Of a stretch of DNA of 10,000 nucleotides, positions 1-6,565 are shown one piece after another. Within the stretch, counting starts at the first letter, position 1; each line of letters starts with the position of its first letter. The position numbers and the translations under genes are program-made. The DNA comes from Botryococcus braunii. Lineage: Eukaryota > Chlorophyta > Trebouxiophyceae. The DNA lies in contig KV908634.1 of the NCBI GenBank assembly GCA_002005505.1, positions 114,108 to 124,107 on the forward strand. Reading direction: 5' to 3'. The notes under the pieces are model-generated. The model was given only the letters and a program-made list of their open reading frames with translations, was not told where the DNA came from and did not search any database.

Positions 1-14
1 TGTACAAAGACATG

Positions 15-40
15 CATGTACATATGTACATATGTACATG
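15..40. repeat. 26-bp perfect palindrome built of 8-bp TGTACATA-type units
   Basis: The stretch equals its own reverse complement over all 26 bases. It consists of overlapping tgtacata units (about three copies) closed by catg at both ends. It could extrude as a cruciform or simply be a short tandem repeat of a self-complementary unit. No gene is attached to it. Confidence 0.9.
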
Positions 41-109
41 TGTCTGTACGTATGTTAACAGCAAGGGACATCATGTGTCGCCTTGGGGCTAGTCGCTAGT
101 CACATTCTG

Positions 110-188
110 AGTATGCAGTTACATAAACGGCTACTCGCACATATAGCTATAGCATGTGTACCTGCATACTAGCTAGTATGCAGTTACA
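110..188 (+). repeat. 14-bp direct repeat pair, 65 bp apart
   Basis: The 14-mer agtatgcagttaca occurs at 110-123 and again, identical, at 175-188. The similarity fades just beyond, though both copies run into ggct within ten bases. The right copy overlaps the palindrome at 162-183. The proximity makes a local duplication more likely than chance. Confidence 0.75.
162..183. repeat. 22-bp perfect palindrome
   Basis: Two 11-base arms (left arm ctgcatactag) pair without a loop. The right arm is part of the 14-bp direct repeat at 175-188, so the palindrome may have formed by an inverted copy of that word. A shorter palindrome, tatagctata, lies just upstream at 142-151. Confidence 0.9.
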
Positions 189-496
189 CAGGTGGCTGTA
201 ATCTTGCCTCCATGTGAATCACGGCGGCGTTATTACGGCCACAGAGCCATTCAGTAAAAGTCGTCAGGAATCTCGGACGTCATTGATTTGAACGGAATTC
301 CGTAGAAGAAGAATCAGAAAAGTGCATATGACCAGCCACGAAAAGCTGATTATGAGATGGAGCAACGATAGTTTGCCACTCGTTGCAAGATAGTGATCAC
401 CAGAAAAGTGCTGTACATCACCTTTGCCAACAGAAGAAGGGCCTTGCCCCTGATATCACAAATGGCGCTTCTCGCAACACACTGGCAATTGCTAGC
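189..496. other. No gene seen
   Basis: All six frames are broken by stops. The only structure noticed is an 11-bp word, cagaaaagtgc, at 315-325 and 401-411. That is within what chance allows for a window this size. Confidence 0.6.
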
Positions 497-571
497 AAGC
501 TAGCGATAATGTGAAAGCAAGGACCTCCAAGCTTGAGATAATGTGAAATCAAGGACCTCCAAGCTTGCGAT
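497..571 (+). repeat. 32-bp tandem repeat, about 2.3 copies
   Basis: Copies lie at 497-528 and 529-560, with a partial third copy at 561-571. The two full copies differ at three positions only, near bases 502, 504 and 515. The shared core includes gataatgtgaaa and caaggacctccaagct. A period of 32 is not a multiple of three and there is no open frame, so this is a minisatellite-like duplication rather than a protein repeat. Confidence 0.92.
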
Positions 572-727
572 GACCTTCTATACTCTAGAGACACCAATAC
601 CCCCGGCTGCAGCCACTTGTTTCATCGTCTGATCAACTGGTAATAGTGACACATGTGCTGTACAGTGCACTGAGGAATACCACGTAGTACCGCTGATCAT
701 GAGGAATACAGCGACTTGTCATGATGA

Positions 728-1117
728 CTTATCAAGATCATTGCAACGCAATGCAAAATACCTATTTATAGCCCTAGCAATTTGCGTGACACACAATGGC
801 CAACGCTTCTGTTGGTTGATGAATCAGGAGCCAACAGATATCTTCCAAATATAAGGATGGTGCCAGCCAGGTGGGAATTCGGAGTATTTAAGGTCGCGGT
901 AATCTCGCAAGAGTGGGTTTTGAAATACCCATGCGAGGCCTGCCAAAATCTCCATAGAAACTCTGTATGGAGCCTTTTCATTATGTGGGAAGTCCCAACT
1001 TTGTCCGCAACTATTACGTGCGTAGTGATGTCAGTCTTGATGCAATGTTTTGAAATTGAACTACATGGGCTGAAAGTTTACCGACCTATAAAGGTCCTCA
1101 TACCACCGCAAATGTGA
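728..1117 (+). CDS. Unrecognised open frame, possible exon or small gene
   Basis: The frame is open for about 130 codons between stops (TGA at 725, TGA ending at 1117) in AT-rich DNA, where such a length is uncommon. There is no ATG near the 5' end; the first in-frame ATG lies about 25 codons after position 782. Purine-first codons make up roughly 54 percent, which is only mildly coding-like. The residues are mixed and not low-complexity. A stretch around residues 40-55 counted from 782 (FKVAVISQEWVL) faintly resembles the end of a BRCT domain, but the rest of that fold is not visible. No family was recognised. It could be an exon, a decayed gene or chance. Confidence 0.2.
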   Translation, partial: LIKIIATQCKIPIYSPSNLRDTQWPTLLLVDESGANRYLPNIRMVPARWEFGVFKVAVISQEWVLKYPCEACQNLHRNSVWSLFIMWEVPTLSATITCVVMSVLMQCFEIELHGLKVYRPIKVLIPPQM

Positions 1118-1183
1118 AGTGCATTGGTGATGATATGACAGCCCCTATCTACCTACAGAAAATGTGTGTGACCCTGTCACCAC

Positions 1184-1408
1184 GTGCACTGCACTACGAG
1201 TACTCTAGATACGTGCAAAACAAGAAACGACAGTCTTAGGGAGGAGAACAATTGGGAATCAAAAATTGCACCAGCGAAAAACAAAAAGAGCCCCGCTTTT
1301 CAAAACATTGCGTACCCCAAGCAGACAGAAGATAAGCGCCTACCCTGCAGCGAAGGCAGACAGCGCGTCTACCCGGCTGAGAACAGGCATGTCCTAGCCT
1401 GCCAGGTG
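1184..1408 (+). CDS. Unrecognised open frame with a splice-donor-like end
   Basis: An open plus-strand frame of about 75 codons encodes a very hydrophilic Lys/Glu/Asn/Ser-rich peptide (for example KIAPAKNKKSP). About 64 percent of codons start with a purine. It ends in ...TGC CAG followed by GTGTGA, so a CAG|GTGTGA donor would remove the stop. No ATG start is evident (the frame opens at a GTG), so it would be an internal exon. The antisense frame at 1236-1562 is also open and hydrophobic, which leaves the strand uncertain. No family was recognised. Confidence 0.2.
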
Positions 1409-1709
1409 TGACCCTGAACCCAAAATGTAGGAACCCCTCTCGGAATTTAATGAGGGGGGCCATAGTGTACCTGATAATTGCAGATGTGATAAGAGTGAAC
1501 ACCACCCTTCTAAAACTTTTGCTAATGTGATGAACACCAAGCAGCGAACCAAAATTGAACAAACTGGTGTGCGGTTAGGATAAGCTTCACTCTTTATGCT
1601 ACCCTAAATGTAAACAGAGCTGTCTTGAGAACTTCGCTGAACATCAGAATAAACGAACACAGGCACGACTAGTGCATCACCCTTGGGGGGCTGTTGAGAC
1701 ACTAGAAGG
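1409..1709. other. No gene seen
   Basis: No supported coding frame of its own. A weak 6-bp stem (cccctc / gagggg, 1434-1457) with a 12-base loop is the only structure noticed, and it is not convincing as a terminator or RNA. Confidence 0.5.
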
Positions 1710-1731
1710 CTTAAACGGTTTAAGTTAAACC
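1710..1731. repeat. Two overlapping 15-bp palindromes
   Basis: The word cttaaac and its complement alternate three times. cttaaac-g-gtttaag spans 1710-1724 and ggtttaa-g-ttaaacc spans 1717-1731, each a perfect 7-bp inverted repeat around one central base. The site belongs to the palindrome-rich first third of the window. Confidence 0.8.
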
Positions 1732-1860
1732 CGATCGGCGGGGCAGGCGGACTGTAGCACAACCTGTTGACTGGCCCGGGAATCGTTAAAAGCAGAACCC
1801 GTGTGGCCCTTCAGAGGAAGCACGTGACGGTCTAACACCATACGAGACAGCACTCCATGT

Positions 1861-1902
1861 ACATGTGGGACTGTCCATGTGGGACTGTACAGTCCCACAT
1901 GT
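1861..1902. repeat. 14-mer in tandem-plus-inverted array with 26-bp perfect palindrome
   Basis: The 14-mer acatgtgggactgt stands at 1861-1874. A second direct copy, one base different at its edge, stands at 1875-1888. The exact reverse complement stands at 1889-1902. The last two copies make a perfect 26-bp palindrome (1876-1901) centred on tgtaca. Three copies with the last one flipped suggest a duplication followed by fold-back synthesis or template switching, but a dyad binding site is also possible. Confidence 0.92.
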
Positions 1903-1958
1903 CCTACATAGATAGTATCTATTAGATACGCAAGACCTCATGCAACAGACTGCAGTAG

Positions 1959-2144
1959 ATGCCGACCAGAAGTCATGGCACTGCTACTTTCTATGCACGT
2001 GATAATGACTGGACTTCGCGATTCAAGGCTGCTCAGCCAAGCAGTCTCCTGCATGTACGGGTCGACAATTTTCACCCAGTTCCATTCCTACTGTTGAAAA
2101 AGACTATTTGTGGGGTCGAACCTGTTGCGACAGACCATGATTGA
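1959..2144 (+). CDS. Unrecognised 61-residue ORF with ATG start
   Basis: A complete small ORF from ATG (MPTRSHGTATFY...) to TGA. About 30 percent of codons begin with G. The residue mix is ordinary, with no signal peptide and no membrane segment. Just upstream, gactgcag could act as a splice acceptor, so it might also be part of a longer exon. No homologue was recognised and its length is within chance range. Confidence 0.15.
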   Translation: MPTRSHGTATFYARDNDWTSRFKAAQPSSLLHVRVDNFHPVPFLLLKKTICGVEPVATDHD

Positions 2145-2216
2145 CCACTGAGTTGCAACTCCATGATGACAAAAAGGATGTTCTTCGTGTCTTCCAGTCT
2201 TCATCTCACTTCTCCA

Positions 2217-2232
2217 TGGCCAACGTTGGCCA
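2217..2232. repeat. 16-bp perfect palindrome
   Basis: tggccaac meets its exact complement gttggcca without a loop. This is another member of the palindrome cluster, lying 56 bp before the very large one. Confidence 0.8.
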
Positions 2233-2287
2233 ACGGACTTCTGGTAACATTCCAATTGTCCTCAGTGTGCGCATGAGCAGATGCGCA

Positions 2288-2431
2288 AAAATCTGATAAG
2301 CACACCGGTCCTAATCATACGTGGTCTAGCTGTAGCCGGTTCCTCTTCTTTCTTGCACTAGTGCAAGAAAGAAGAGGAACCGGCTACAGCTAGACCTCGT
2401 ATTATTAGGACCGGTGTGCTTATCAGATTTT
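2288..2431. repeat. 144-bp loopless near-perfect palindrome
   Basis: Arms 2288-2359 and 2360-2431 are reverse complements over 72 bases with only two mismatches (2316 against 2403, 2322 against 2397) and no spacer. The centre is gcactagtgc. Pairing stops sharply at 2287/2432. No target-site duplication is visible at the borders (left flank gatgcgca, right flank ctaagatt), so a simple MITE insertion is not supported. Transcribed, it would form a 72-bp hairpin with almost no loop. It could be an inverted duplication, a hairpin small-RNA precursor, a solo foldback element or a cloning/assembly artefact. Confidence 0.97.
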
Positions 2432-2682
2432 CTAAGATTAAGAAGTACTTATATCATCAGTCCCCGATAAAGGAACGGTTAGCCAACCACATAAGGGCAC
2501 AATTCCCCCAGACCGTCTGTGCTATCTCACACATCTCAAAAGGAACATCTCCACGTGGACGTGCATGTGCATGTCACCATTCCTTTGGAAAAAGAGCAGG
2601 GGACCTCGTTTTAGAAGCTACAGGTCAGGTGGGTAATCCTCATGCTCGTGCATGCTCCCGTCGGGGAAACGCCCACGTATAA
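2362..2682 (+). CDS. Weak open frame starting inside the large palindrome
   Basis: The plus frame is open from 2362, just after a stop at the palindrome centre, to TAA at 2682. That is about 106 codons, of which the first 23 are the right palindrome arm. The product would be basic (KIKKYLYHQSPIKERL...). No ATG lies near the front; the nearest candidate is a GTG at 2416. No family was recognised. The dependence on palindrome sequence makes a chance open frame the likelier reading. Confidence 0.1.
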   Translation, partial: CKKEEEPATARPRIIRTGVLIRFSKIKKYLYHQSPIKERLANHIRAQFPQTVCAISHISKGTSPRGRACACHHSFGKRAGDLVLEATGQVGNPHARACSRRGNAHV

Positions 2683-2780
2683 GATGGCAACAGTTGGAAA
2701 GCCGAGTCCCCCGAAGCTTGGAACACGATCATCCTTTAACACTAGGGCCCCTGCAGAGTTACGCGCGGTGCTTTTGAAAA

Positions 2781-2802
2781 CATGACGCTGATCAGCGTCA
2801 TG
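2781..2802. repeat. 22-bp perfect palindrome
   Basis: The arms catgacgctga and tcagcgtcatg meet without a loop. A wider 7-bp inverted pair, ttaacac (2736-2742) and gtgttaa (2803-2809), brackets it. Nothing downstream suggests a terminator function. Confidence 0.9.
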
Positions 2803-2923
2803 GTGTTAAGACACTATATTGTTTGGCAGCTGCTGTCATTCTGAAGGGAAACAACCCCCGGATAGCCCAGCACCCGTCATGTAAAACTGCCCATGGCCAT
2901 GTAACACTGGCCCCCATGCGGCT

Positions 2924-3280
2924 GGGTTGGGTTGGAAAGCAGGACTTCAGATGCTTCAGGGCAAACATAGGGCCCCCCAGACCAAACCGGCAGTGGCAGC
3001 AGGATTGGTCTGCGTATAAAGCACACTGTCCCTGCCATAATGCACCCACACAGATGCATATGGGAAGGCAAAGCTTCAAACAACCATCGAGCAGCCCTGC
3101 GCTGTGTTGGCGCTGTGAGGCTAAGCAAGGGTTGGGCTTGGATAGCAGAGTTTTCAAATGTGCATCAGGCCATTATAGGGCCCCTGCAGGGCAAGCCGGA
3201 AATGGCAGCACCATTGTTGGCACAAAACCAATTTGCCCTTCCCCAACCGGATCCACAACGATGCAGATGGGAAGACAACC
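2924..3280 (+). repeat. Diverged direct repeat, period about 206 bp, two copies and a possible third fragment
   Basis: The segment from about 2924 to 3070 aligns with about 3129 to 3276 in the same order. Shared anchors are gggttggg (2924/3129), agcag (2938/3144), atagggcc (2967/3175), ccgg...tggcagca (from about 2988/3195) and atgggaag (3060/3267). Offsets drift between 205 and 208, so small indels have accumulated. A more decayed third piece may sit upstream: gttggaaagc at 2693 and agggcccctgcag at 2744, the latter a 13-base match to the second copy. Offsets are not a constant multiple of three, so the open frame across it (2823-3293 plus) is probably incidental. Its origin (old transposon, satellite or duplicated exon) is unknown. 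Confidence 0.65.
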
Positions 3281-3915
3281 CTTTTGTGCCTAATAGAGAG
3301 CCCGTCGAAGGGGCGAGAATTACATGAAATCTCACAAGCAGCTCCTGTTGTCAAGGAATCGATGCCTGTTGGCCGACTGCCTAAGACCCCTCCCACGGCC
3401 AGCTGCAGGCAGTGGACCGATCCCTTTTTCAAAAGAGTCAAGATCATGTGGAATTGGCAGTTGGAGGACCGATTTCTCAGAGCTGACCGAATTCAAGCAA
3501 AAATACATGTGAAGACATCACTGCTGCATGATGCATCAGGGGTGGCATCAAGCCGGACCCGGGCCACTGATACACAGTTCTTGGTTTCAAAACTTCCTCT
3601 TGCTAGGAAGCAAGCAACAACCCTCACACCTCGAAGAATCCTACAAGCACATCTTTGCTGGGGACGGGCACCCAGGCAATGCCCTGTCACATGTCCCCAT
3701 GGCCACTGCAACATGGCCTTGCCCCCACTGTCTGGATTCAGCTGACGAAATAAAGAGGTTGGGTGGAGGGCATCAAAGAAGGCGATGGTCCTGGCAAGCA
3801 CGCTCTGGGACCCGCATGTTTGGGACCCGGCTCCTGGCAGGTTGCCCAGAGCGTGAAAGACGGCGACGGGCGTTTGGAAAGAGCGGGTAATTTACATTGT
3901 CTGTGCCAGACCACT
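3281..3915. other. Open in several frames, no gene chosen
   Basis: Frames at 3233-3745 plus, 3763-3984 plus and 3738-4196 minus are all open, as expected from low TA content. The frame at 3754-3984 plus is notable because nearly half of its codons begin with G. However, G is also frequent at its second position, so the bias is mostly compositional. I do not support one over another. Confidence 0.4.
3799..3855. repeat. 11-bp inverted repeat with internal 9-bp direct repeat
   Basis: cacgctctggg at 3799-3809 pairs perfectly with cccagagcgtg at 3845-3855 across a 35-base loop. Inside and across the stem, tgggacccg is repeated at 3806-3814 and 3821-3829, and tcctggca flanks both halves. This looks like a local duplication-inversion cluster and would form a stable stem in RNA of either strand. 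Confidence 0.6.
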
Positions 3916-4788
3916 TCACATTGGGCCGGAGGGATTGTACCAGAGGCAGCCGGGGGACATGGATTCCATAGGGGTCCCGCTTGAGCGTGCCAGCGACGTG
4001 GCACTGCTGGACAGCTCCATGGCAGTGCAGCGTTCCCGCTGGGCGGGAGGGGTGGCCAGATGCGTACTGTCTTGTTCCCCTCCATCTCTTGTCTTGAGAA
4101 ACCTTGGAGCGGGCTGGGGGCTCTGGAACGATCCCGCATTCGATCCCGCCCATGGCGGTATCGATTCTGCCCGTCCCCAAGCATTACTTTCCGCATTCAC
4201 ATGGCCGTACGGCATGCTCTCGCACGTTCCTGGCCGGGGGTCATTGGAGCGCGACATGTATGGCCCATGTGGGTCGTCCCAAGAGCGGGAGCGGCCCGGG
4301 AGGGGGCCAACAAGCCCTGGCGTGTTGAAATTGCTCTCAAATAATGTCTGCGGGGATGAGGCCCAGCACGACTTGTCTGAAAGCGGGCTGGTTTCGGACT
4401 CGGCTTTGAACACCTGAGCAGCTCTGTTGTTCCACATCCGTTCGCGCTCTGCTTTGCAAGCTTGGGCTATGCTGCTTTCCGCCTGATGCCGGCTCACATC
4501 CGCCTGCCCCCACATGTACATCTTGTCACATGTTGCTGCTTTCAATCGAATCGCCGTGATGAAGAAGCCAGCAACTTGGAAAGGTACTGCCACTGGCTCT
4601 TTCTCAAGCAGGGAAGCAATGTGAGTGGTCTGGAAAAGTGGGATCCTGGCAGGCGCTTGGACCAACTCGAGTACGGAAGCAACGTCAGGAAAACCAGTCC
4701 AACGTCTGCCTTTGCATCCCTGGAGGTACACAAACTTGCAGTAGCAAGGAGTCAGAATAAAGCCAGTGCTGAAGCGCGTGAGGCTGCA
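3916..4788 (-). CDS. Longest repeat-free open frame: candidate 3' exon of an unrecognised protein
   Basis: About 290 codons are open on the minus strand from after a stop at 4789-4791 to TGA at 3918-3916. Simple composition predicts such a length only rarely. Between 4731 and about 4380, roughly 36 percent of codons begin with G and about 61 percent with a purine. There is no ATG near the 5' end, and ctccag followed by GGATGC (about 4727) or gcaag (about 4735) could be splice acceptors, so it would be a last exon. The first half looks folded and partly helical (ASLLEKEPVAVPF; HQAESSIAQACKAERERM). The second half is Ser/Pro/Gly-rich with short NA-S/GS echoes and ends ...NPSGPM, probably disordered. 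The plus strand is open opposite it (4381-4880) with the same periodicity, so the strand is not proven. Family unknown. Confidence 0.38.
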   Translation of the reverse strand, partial: CSLTRFSTGFILTPCYCKFVYLQGCKGRRWTGFPDVASVLELVQAPARIPLFQTTHIASLLEKEPVAVPFQVAGFFITAIRLKAATCDKMYMWGQADVSRHQAESSIAQACKAERERMWNNRAAQVFKAESETSPLSDKSCWASSPQTLFESNFNTPGLVGPLPGRSRSWDDPHGPYMSRSNDPRPGTCESMPYGHVNAESNAWGRAESIPPWAGSNAGSFQSPQPAPRFLKTRDGGEQDSTHLATPPAQRERCTAMELSSSATSLARSSGTPMESMSPGCLWYNPSGPM

Positions 4789-4877
4789 TCATGTGGCCGC
4801 CACCAGTTTGCAGTGAAGTTGGGAGACAGCCGCACCAGTAAGCGTGTAGGCTGGACACGCCTGTTCTCTCTTTGTCG

Positions 4878-4880
<3 letters not shown>

Positions 4881-4969
<89 letters not shown>
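4881..4969 (+). repeat. (TG)n microsatellite, 89 bp, uninterrupted
   Basis: Pure TG alternation over about 44 units, preceded by gtcggtc and followed by ctgtctctgtgcacc. The lack of interruptions suggests a young or actively slipping array. Alternating purine-pyrimidine of this kind can adopt Z-DNA. The Cys-Val or Thr-His frames running through it are not genes. Confidence 0.98.
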
Positions 4970-4970
<1 letters not shown>

Positions 4971-4977
4971 TGTCTCT

Positions 4978-5074
4978 GTGCACCTGCCCCCATGTGTGTC
5001 CCTCTCTCCTTCCTGCCATTTGTTTTCGTGTTTGCATCCCCGCTTCTCCTTGTCCCCAAGCAGGATAGTTTCTC

Positions 5075-5154
<80 letters not shown>

Positions 5155-5230
5155 GTGCACCTGCCCCCATATGTGTCCCCTCTCTCTTTCTCTCCATCCC
5201 TGTGCAACCCTCCCTTTCCCCGGTTCCCCC
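4978..5230 (+). repeat. Duplicated flank of the TG arrays, offset 177 bp
   Basis: gtgcacctgcccccat occurs identically at 4978-4993 and 5155-5170. It is followed in both places by tgtgtccc and a CT-rich run, and then by similar pyrimidine-rich text. Together with the TG array before each copy, this shows that a unit of about 177 bp (TG array plus 3' flank) was duplicated in tandem. The 5' flanks of the two arrays do not match clearly. Confidence 0.85.
5076..5152 (+). repeat. (TG)n microsatellite, 77 bp, uninterrupted
   Basis: This is the second pure TG array, about 38 units, preceded by tttctct and followed by ccgtgcacctgcc. It is the TG part of the second copy of the duplicated block. Confidence 0.98.
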
Positions 5231-5410
5231 CCTCCCCACACACACTGCCCCAAGAGAGAGGGGGAGGGGGTGATGAGAGGATGGGATTGAATGAGGGAGA
5301 GAGGGAGAGGGAAGGGAGATGGGGAACAGAGGGAGAGAAGGCAGAGGGTGGGAAAGGTGAGAGGGGGATATGAGACTGGGAGGAAGAAGAGGAACAGCTG
5401 ATTGGAAAGA
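5171..5410 (+). repeat. Pyrimidine-rich tract switching to purine-rich tract
   Basis: From about 5171 to 5250 the plus strand is nearly all C/T (ccctctctctttctctcc and similar). From about 5252 to 5410 it is nearly all A/G (gggagagagggagaggg and similar). The two halves are roughly complementary, so one strand can fold back on itself, and each half alone is a homopurine-homopyrimidine tract able to form triplex DNA. Its place after the TG arrays makes a long composite low-complexity block of about 530 bp. Confidence 0.85.
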
Positions 5411-5474
5411 AAAAAATATGAGGTTTGACATGTGATGCAGATAGCAGACACTGGCATGTGTGTGCGAGGGTGAG

Positions 5475-5793
5475 GCAGACCTGGTCAGGGGATCGAGCCA
5501 GCCGCACGTCTATCTGCAACTCTTGCAGTTTTTCCATGAGCAGCTGAGTCCATAAGCTTTTCATGCTGTTCGCGCAGGCACTGTCTGTGAAGAACCGCGA
5601 TCGCACCCTCACAAATGTCTGCCCATTTGTGGTGATGGGAAATAGGCGGATGCATGTGGCTGCATTCAACAAGCTTCCAGGAAATGGGTTTACATTCTCC
5701 GGGTGGTTTATCAGCACATACTTCCTGTTCCACCCACATGCAAAGGCCTGTCACGGTATCTGCTACTACAGGTTCAGAGGCCAGGTCATTAGC
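5475..5793 (-). CDS. Coding-like exon on the minus strand, reading frame unresolved
   Basis: Two minus frames are open and both look like protein. Frame A runs from 5793 to TGA at 5487-5485, about 102 residues (for example KWADICEGAIAVLHRQ). About four in ten of its codons begin with G, and it is preceded by ttgtag, a possible acceptor. Frame B runs from 5747, after gtgacag, to CAG at 5481, where CAG|GTCTGC could be a donor. It gives 89 residues including a likely helix (MEKLQELQIDVRLA), has GC-rich third positions and is in phase with the CAG|GGA acceptor of the 4788-3916 frame. Only one can be real. In frame A this would be a terminal exon; in frame B an internal one joined across the TG arrays. 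The plus frame 5563-5832 is also open. No homologue was recognised. Confidence 0.35.
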
Positions 5794-6079
5794 CTACAAC
5801 CAGCTGCCATATATTTTCTTGTTTCTGTGTAGCTGCTCTGTCTATTAGCCTTTTTTGCTCTAGATCCCCCTGGATCCCTTCAGTCTGAAGGGCAGAGCCA
5901 GCCAGGGCGCCTCTTGCAGGAATAAAATTGTTCGGCTTGCAAAGCATGTTTGTGGAGACACAAGGTGTCCTGCGCTCCTGCATTTTTTTTGCTGGCACCC
6001 TTACGGAGAGTCTTGTGGGTGCAGCAGCCATGAAAATACCAGTGTATTGGCATGCATGGAGTGTGCTTTCCTCAAGCAA
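5789..6079 (-). CDS. Open minus-strand frame with an internal GTAAGG donor, possible exon
   Basis: About 95 codons are open on the minus strand. Two readings compete. A short 22-codon exon could run from 6070 (after cttgcttgag, a pyrimidine-rich acceptor) to 6005, where TCC|GTAAGG is a good donor, and join in phase 0 to frame A at 5793. Alternatively the whole frame could be coding to about 5798, including a charged helical stretch (GDLEQKRLIDRAATQKQENI), and join frame B at 5747 over a 50-base GT...AG gap. Both are phase-consistent, which shows how little the phase argument alone proves. Family unknown. Confidence 0.25.
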   Translation of the reverse strand: MLEESTLHACQYTGIFMAAAPTRLSVRVPAKKMQERRTPCVSTNMLCKPNNFIPARGALAGSALQTEGIQGDLEQKRLIDRAATQKQENIWQLVVG

Positions 6080-6141
6080 GCAGGTATGTTATTCTGAAGA
6101 GATTCCTTGGCTAGGCCTAGGAAGTGTCAACCGCTCCTCTG

Positions 6142-6258
6142 CTATTTTTGCACATTGCTGTTTTCCAAGGAAAACTTGAAAGAATCTGGGAAATTATTTT
6201 TCTCCAGGTAGGACAGCCCCTCTTCCTCCAAGGCTCGAATTTTAGCACAGCTATATCA
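6142..6258 (-). CDS. Short exon-like stretch, charged helical peptide
   Basis: The minus frame is open between TGA (6258-6256) and TAG (6144-6142), 37 codons, reading AKIRALEEEGLSYLEKN and on. This is an amphipathic, Glu/Lys-rich sequence more protein-like than the other frames here. gatatag just before 6250 could be an acceptor, and AAT|GTGCAA near 6150 a weak donor in phase 0. It is too short to stand alone and is proposed only as one exon of the minus-strand locus. Confidence 0.22.
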
Positions 6259-6406
6259 TATCACAATCTGCAAATGTGCTACATTTGGAGCATTGAAGAG
6301 GACCCGCTGCACTGTGCACAGTCCCGCTCATGTCGACTCTAATACACCCCCGCCTCCATCGTTGCCTTGAAGAGGACGGCCTATTATGAATCATCGTGTT
6401 TTGGTA

Positions 6407-6565
6407 TTAACATTTCATTGATGCTTTAAACAAGGAAACTTGAGTACTCGTAGGTTCTGGGGCGTACAATGAATGCTTCTCCCTGTCGATCGCCGTCACT
6501 TCCTCGTACAATACTCCGGCTTGATCAATAACAGTCTTTTTCCGTGTCCCAAGATTCAACTGCAA
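6407..6565 (-). CDS. Exon-like stretch after a clear TTGCAG acceptor
   Basis: The minus frame is open from 6565 to TAA at 6409-6407. The proposed exon begins at 6559, directly after tgattgcag, a good acceptor, and reads LNLGTRKKTVIDQAGVLYEE and on. About 64 percent of its first 50 codons begin with a purine and about a third with G, while the surrounding DNA is AT-rich and broken by stops. Possible donors are GTACTC near 6435 or GTTTCC near 6429. A further short stretch upstream on the same strand (6690-6610, EPYLQNEVFTLKPL...) may be another exon remnant. No family was recognised. Confidence 0.3.
   Translation of the reverse strand: MQLNLGTRKKTVIDQAGVLYEEVTAIDREKHSLYAPEPTSTQVSLFKASMKC

Noticed and set aside
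782..1117. BRCT domain suggested by FKVAVISQEWVL
   Set aside because: Only the short tail pattern fits. The glycine pair and the upstream strands of the domain are not present.
1434..1457. Hairpin as a terminator
   Set aside because: Six-bp stem with a 12-base loop and no T-run, in DNA that does not look prokaryotic.
2288..2431. MITE or other DNA transposon with terminal inverted repeats
   Set aside because: There is no internal region between the arms and no target-site duplication at either border. It is kept as an unexplained palindrome instead.
2823..3293. 156-residue plus-strand ORF as a repeat protein
   Set aside because: It spans the 206-bp-period repeat, whose offsets shift frame between anchors. 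The codon pattern is weak and competing minus frames are equally open.
4872..5273. Long Cys-Val, Thr-His and similar open frames through the TG arrays on both strands
   Set aside because: Dinucleotide repeats of this kind cannot contain stops in any frame, so the open frames are artefacts of the microsatellites.
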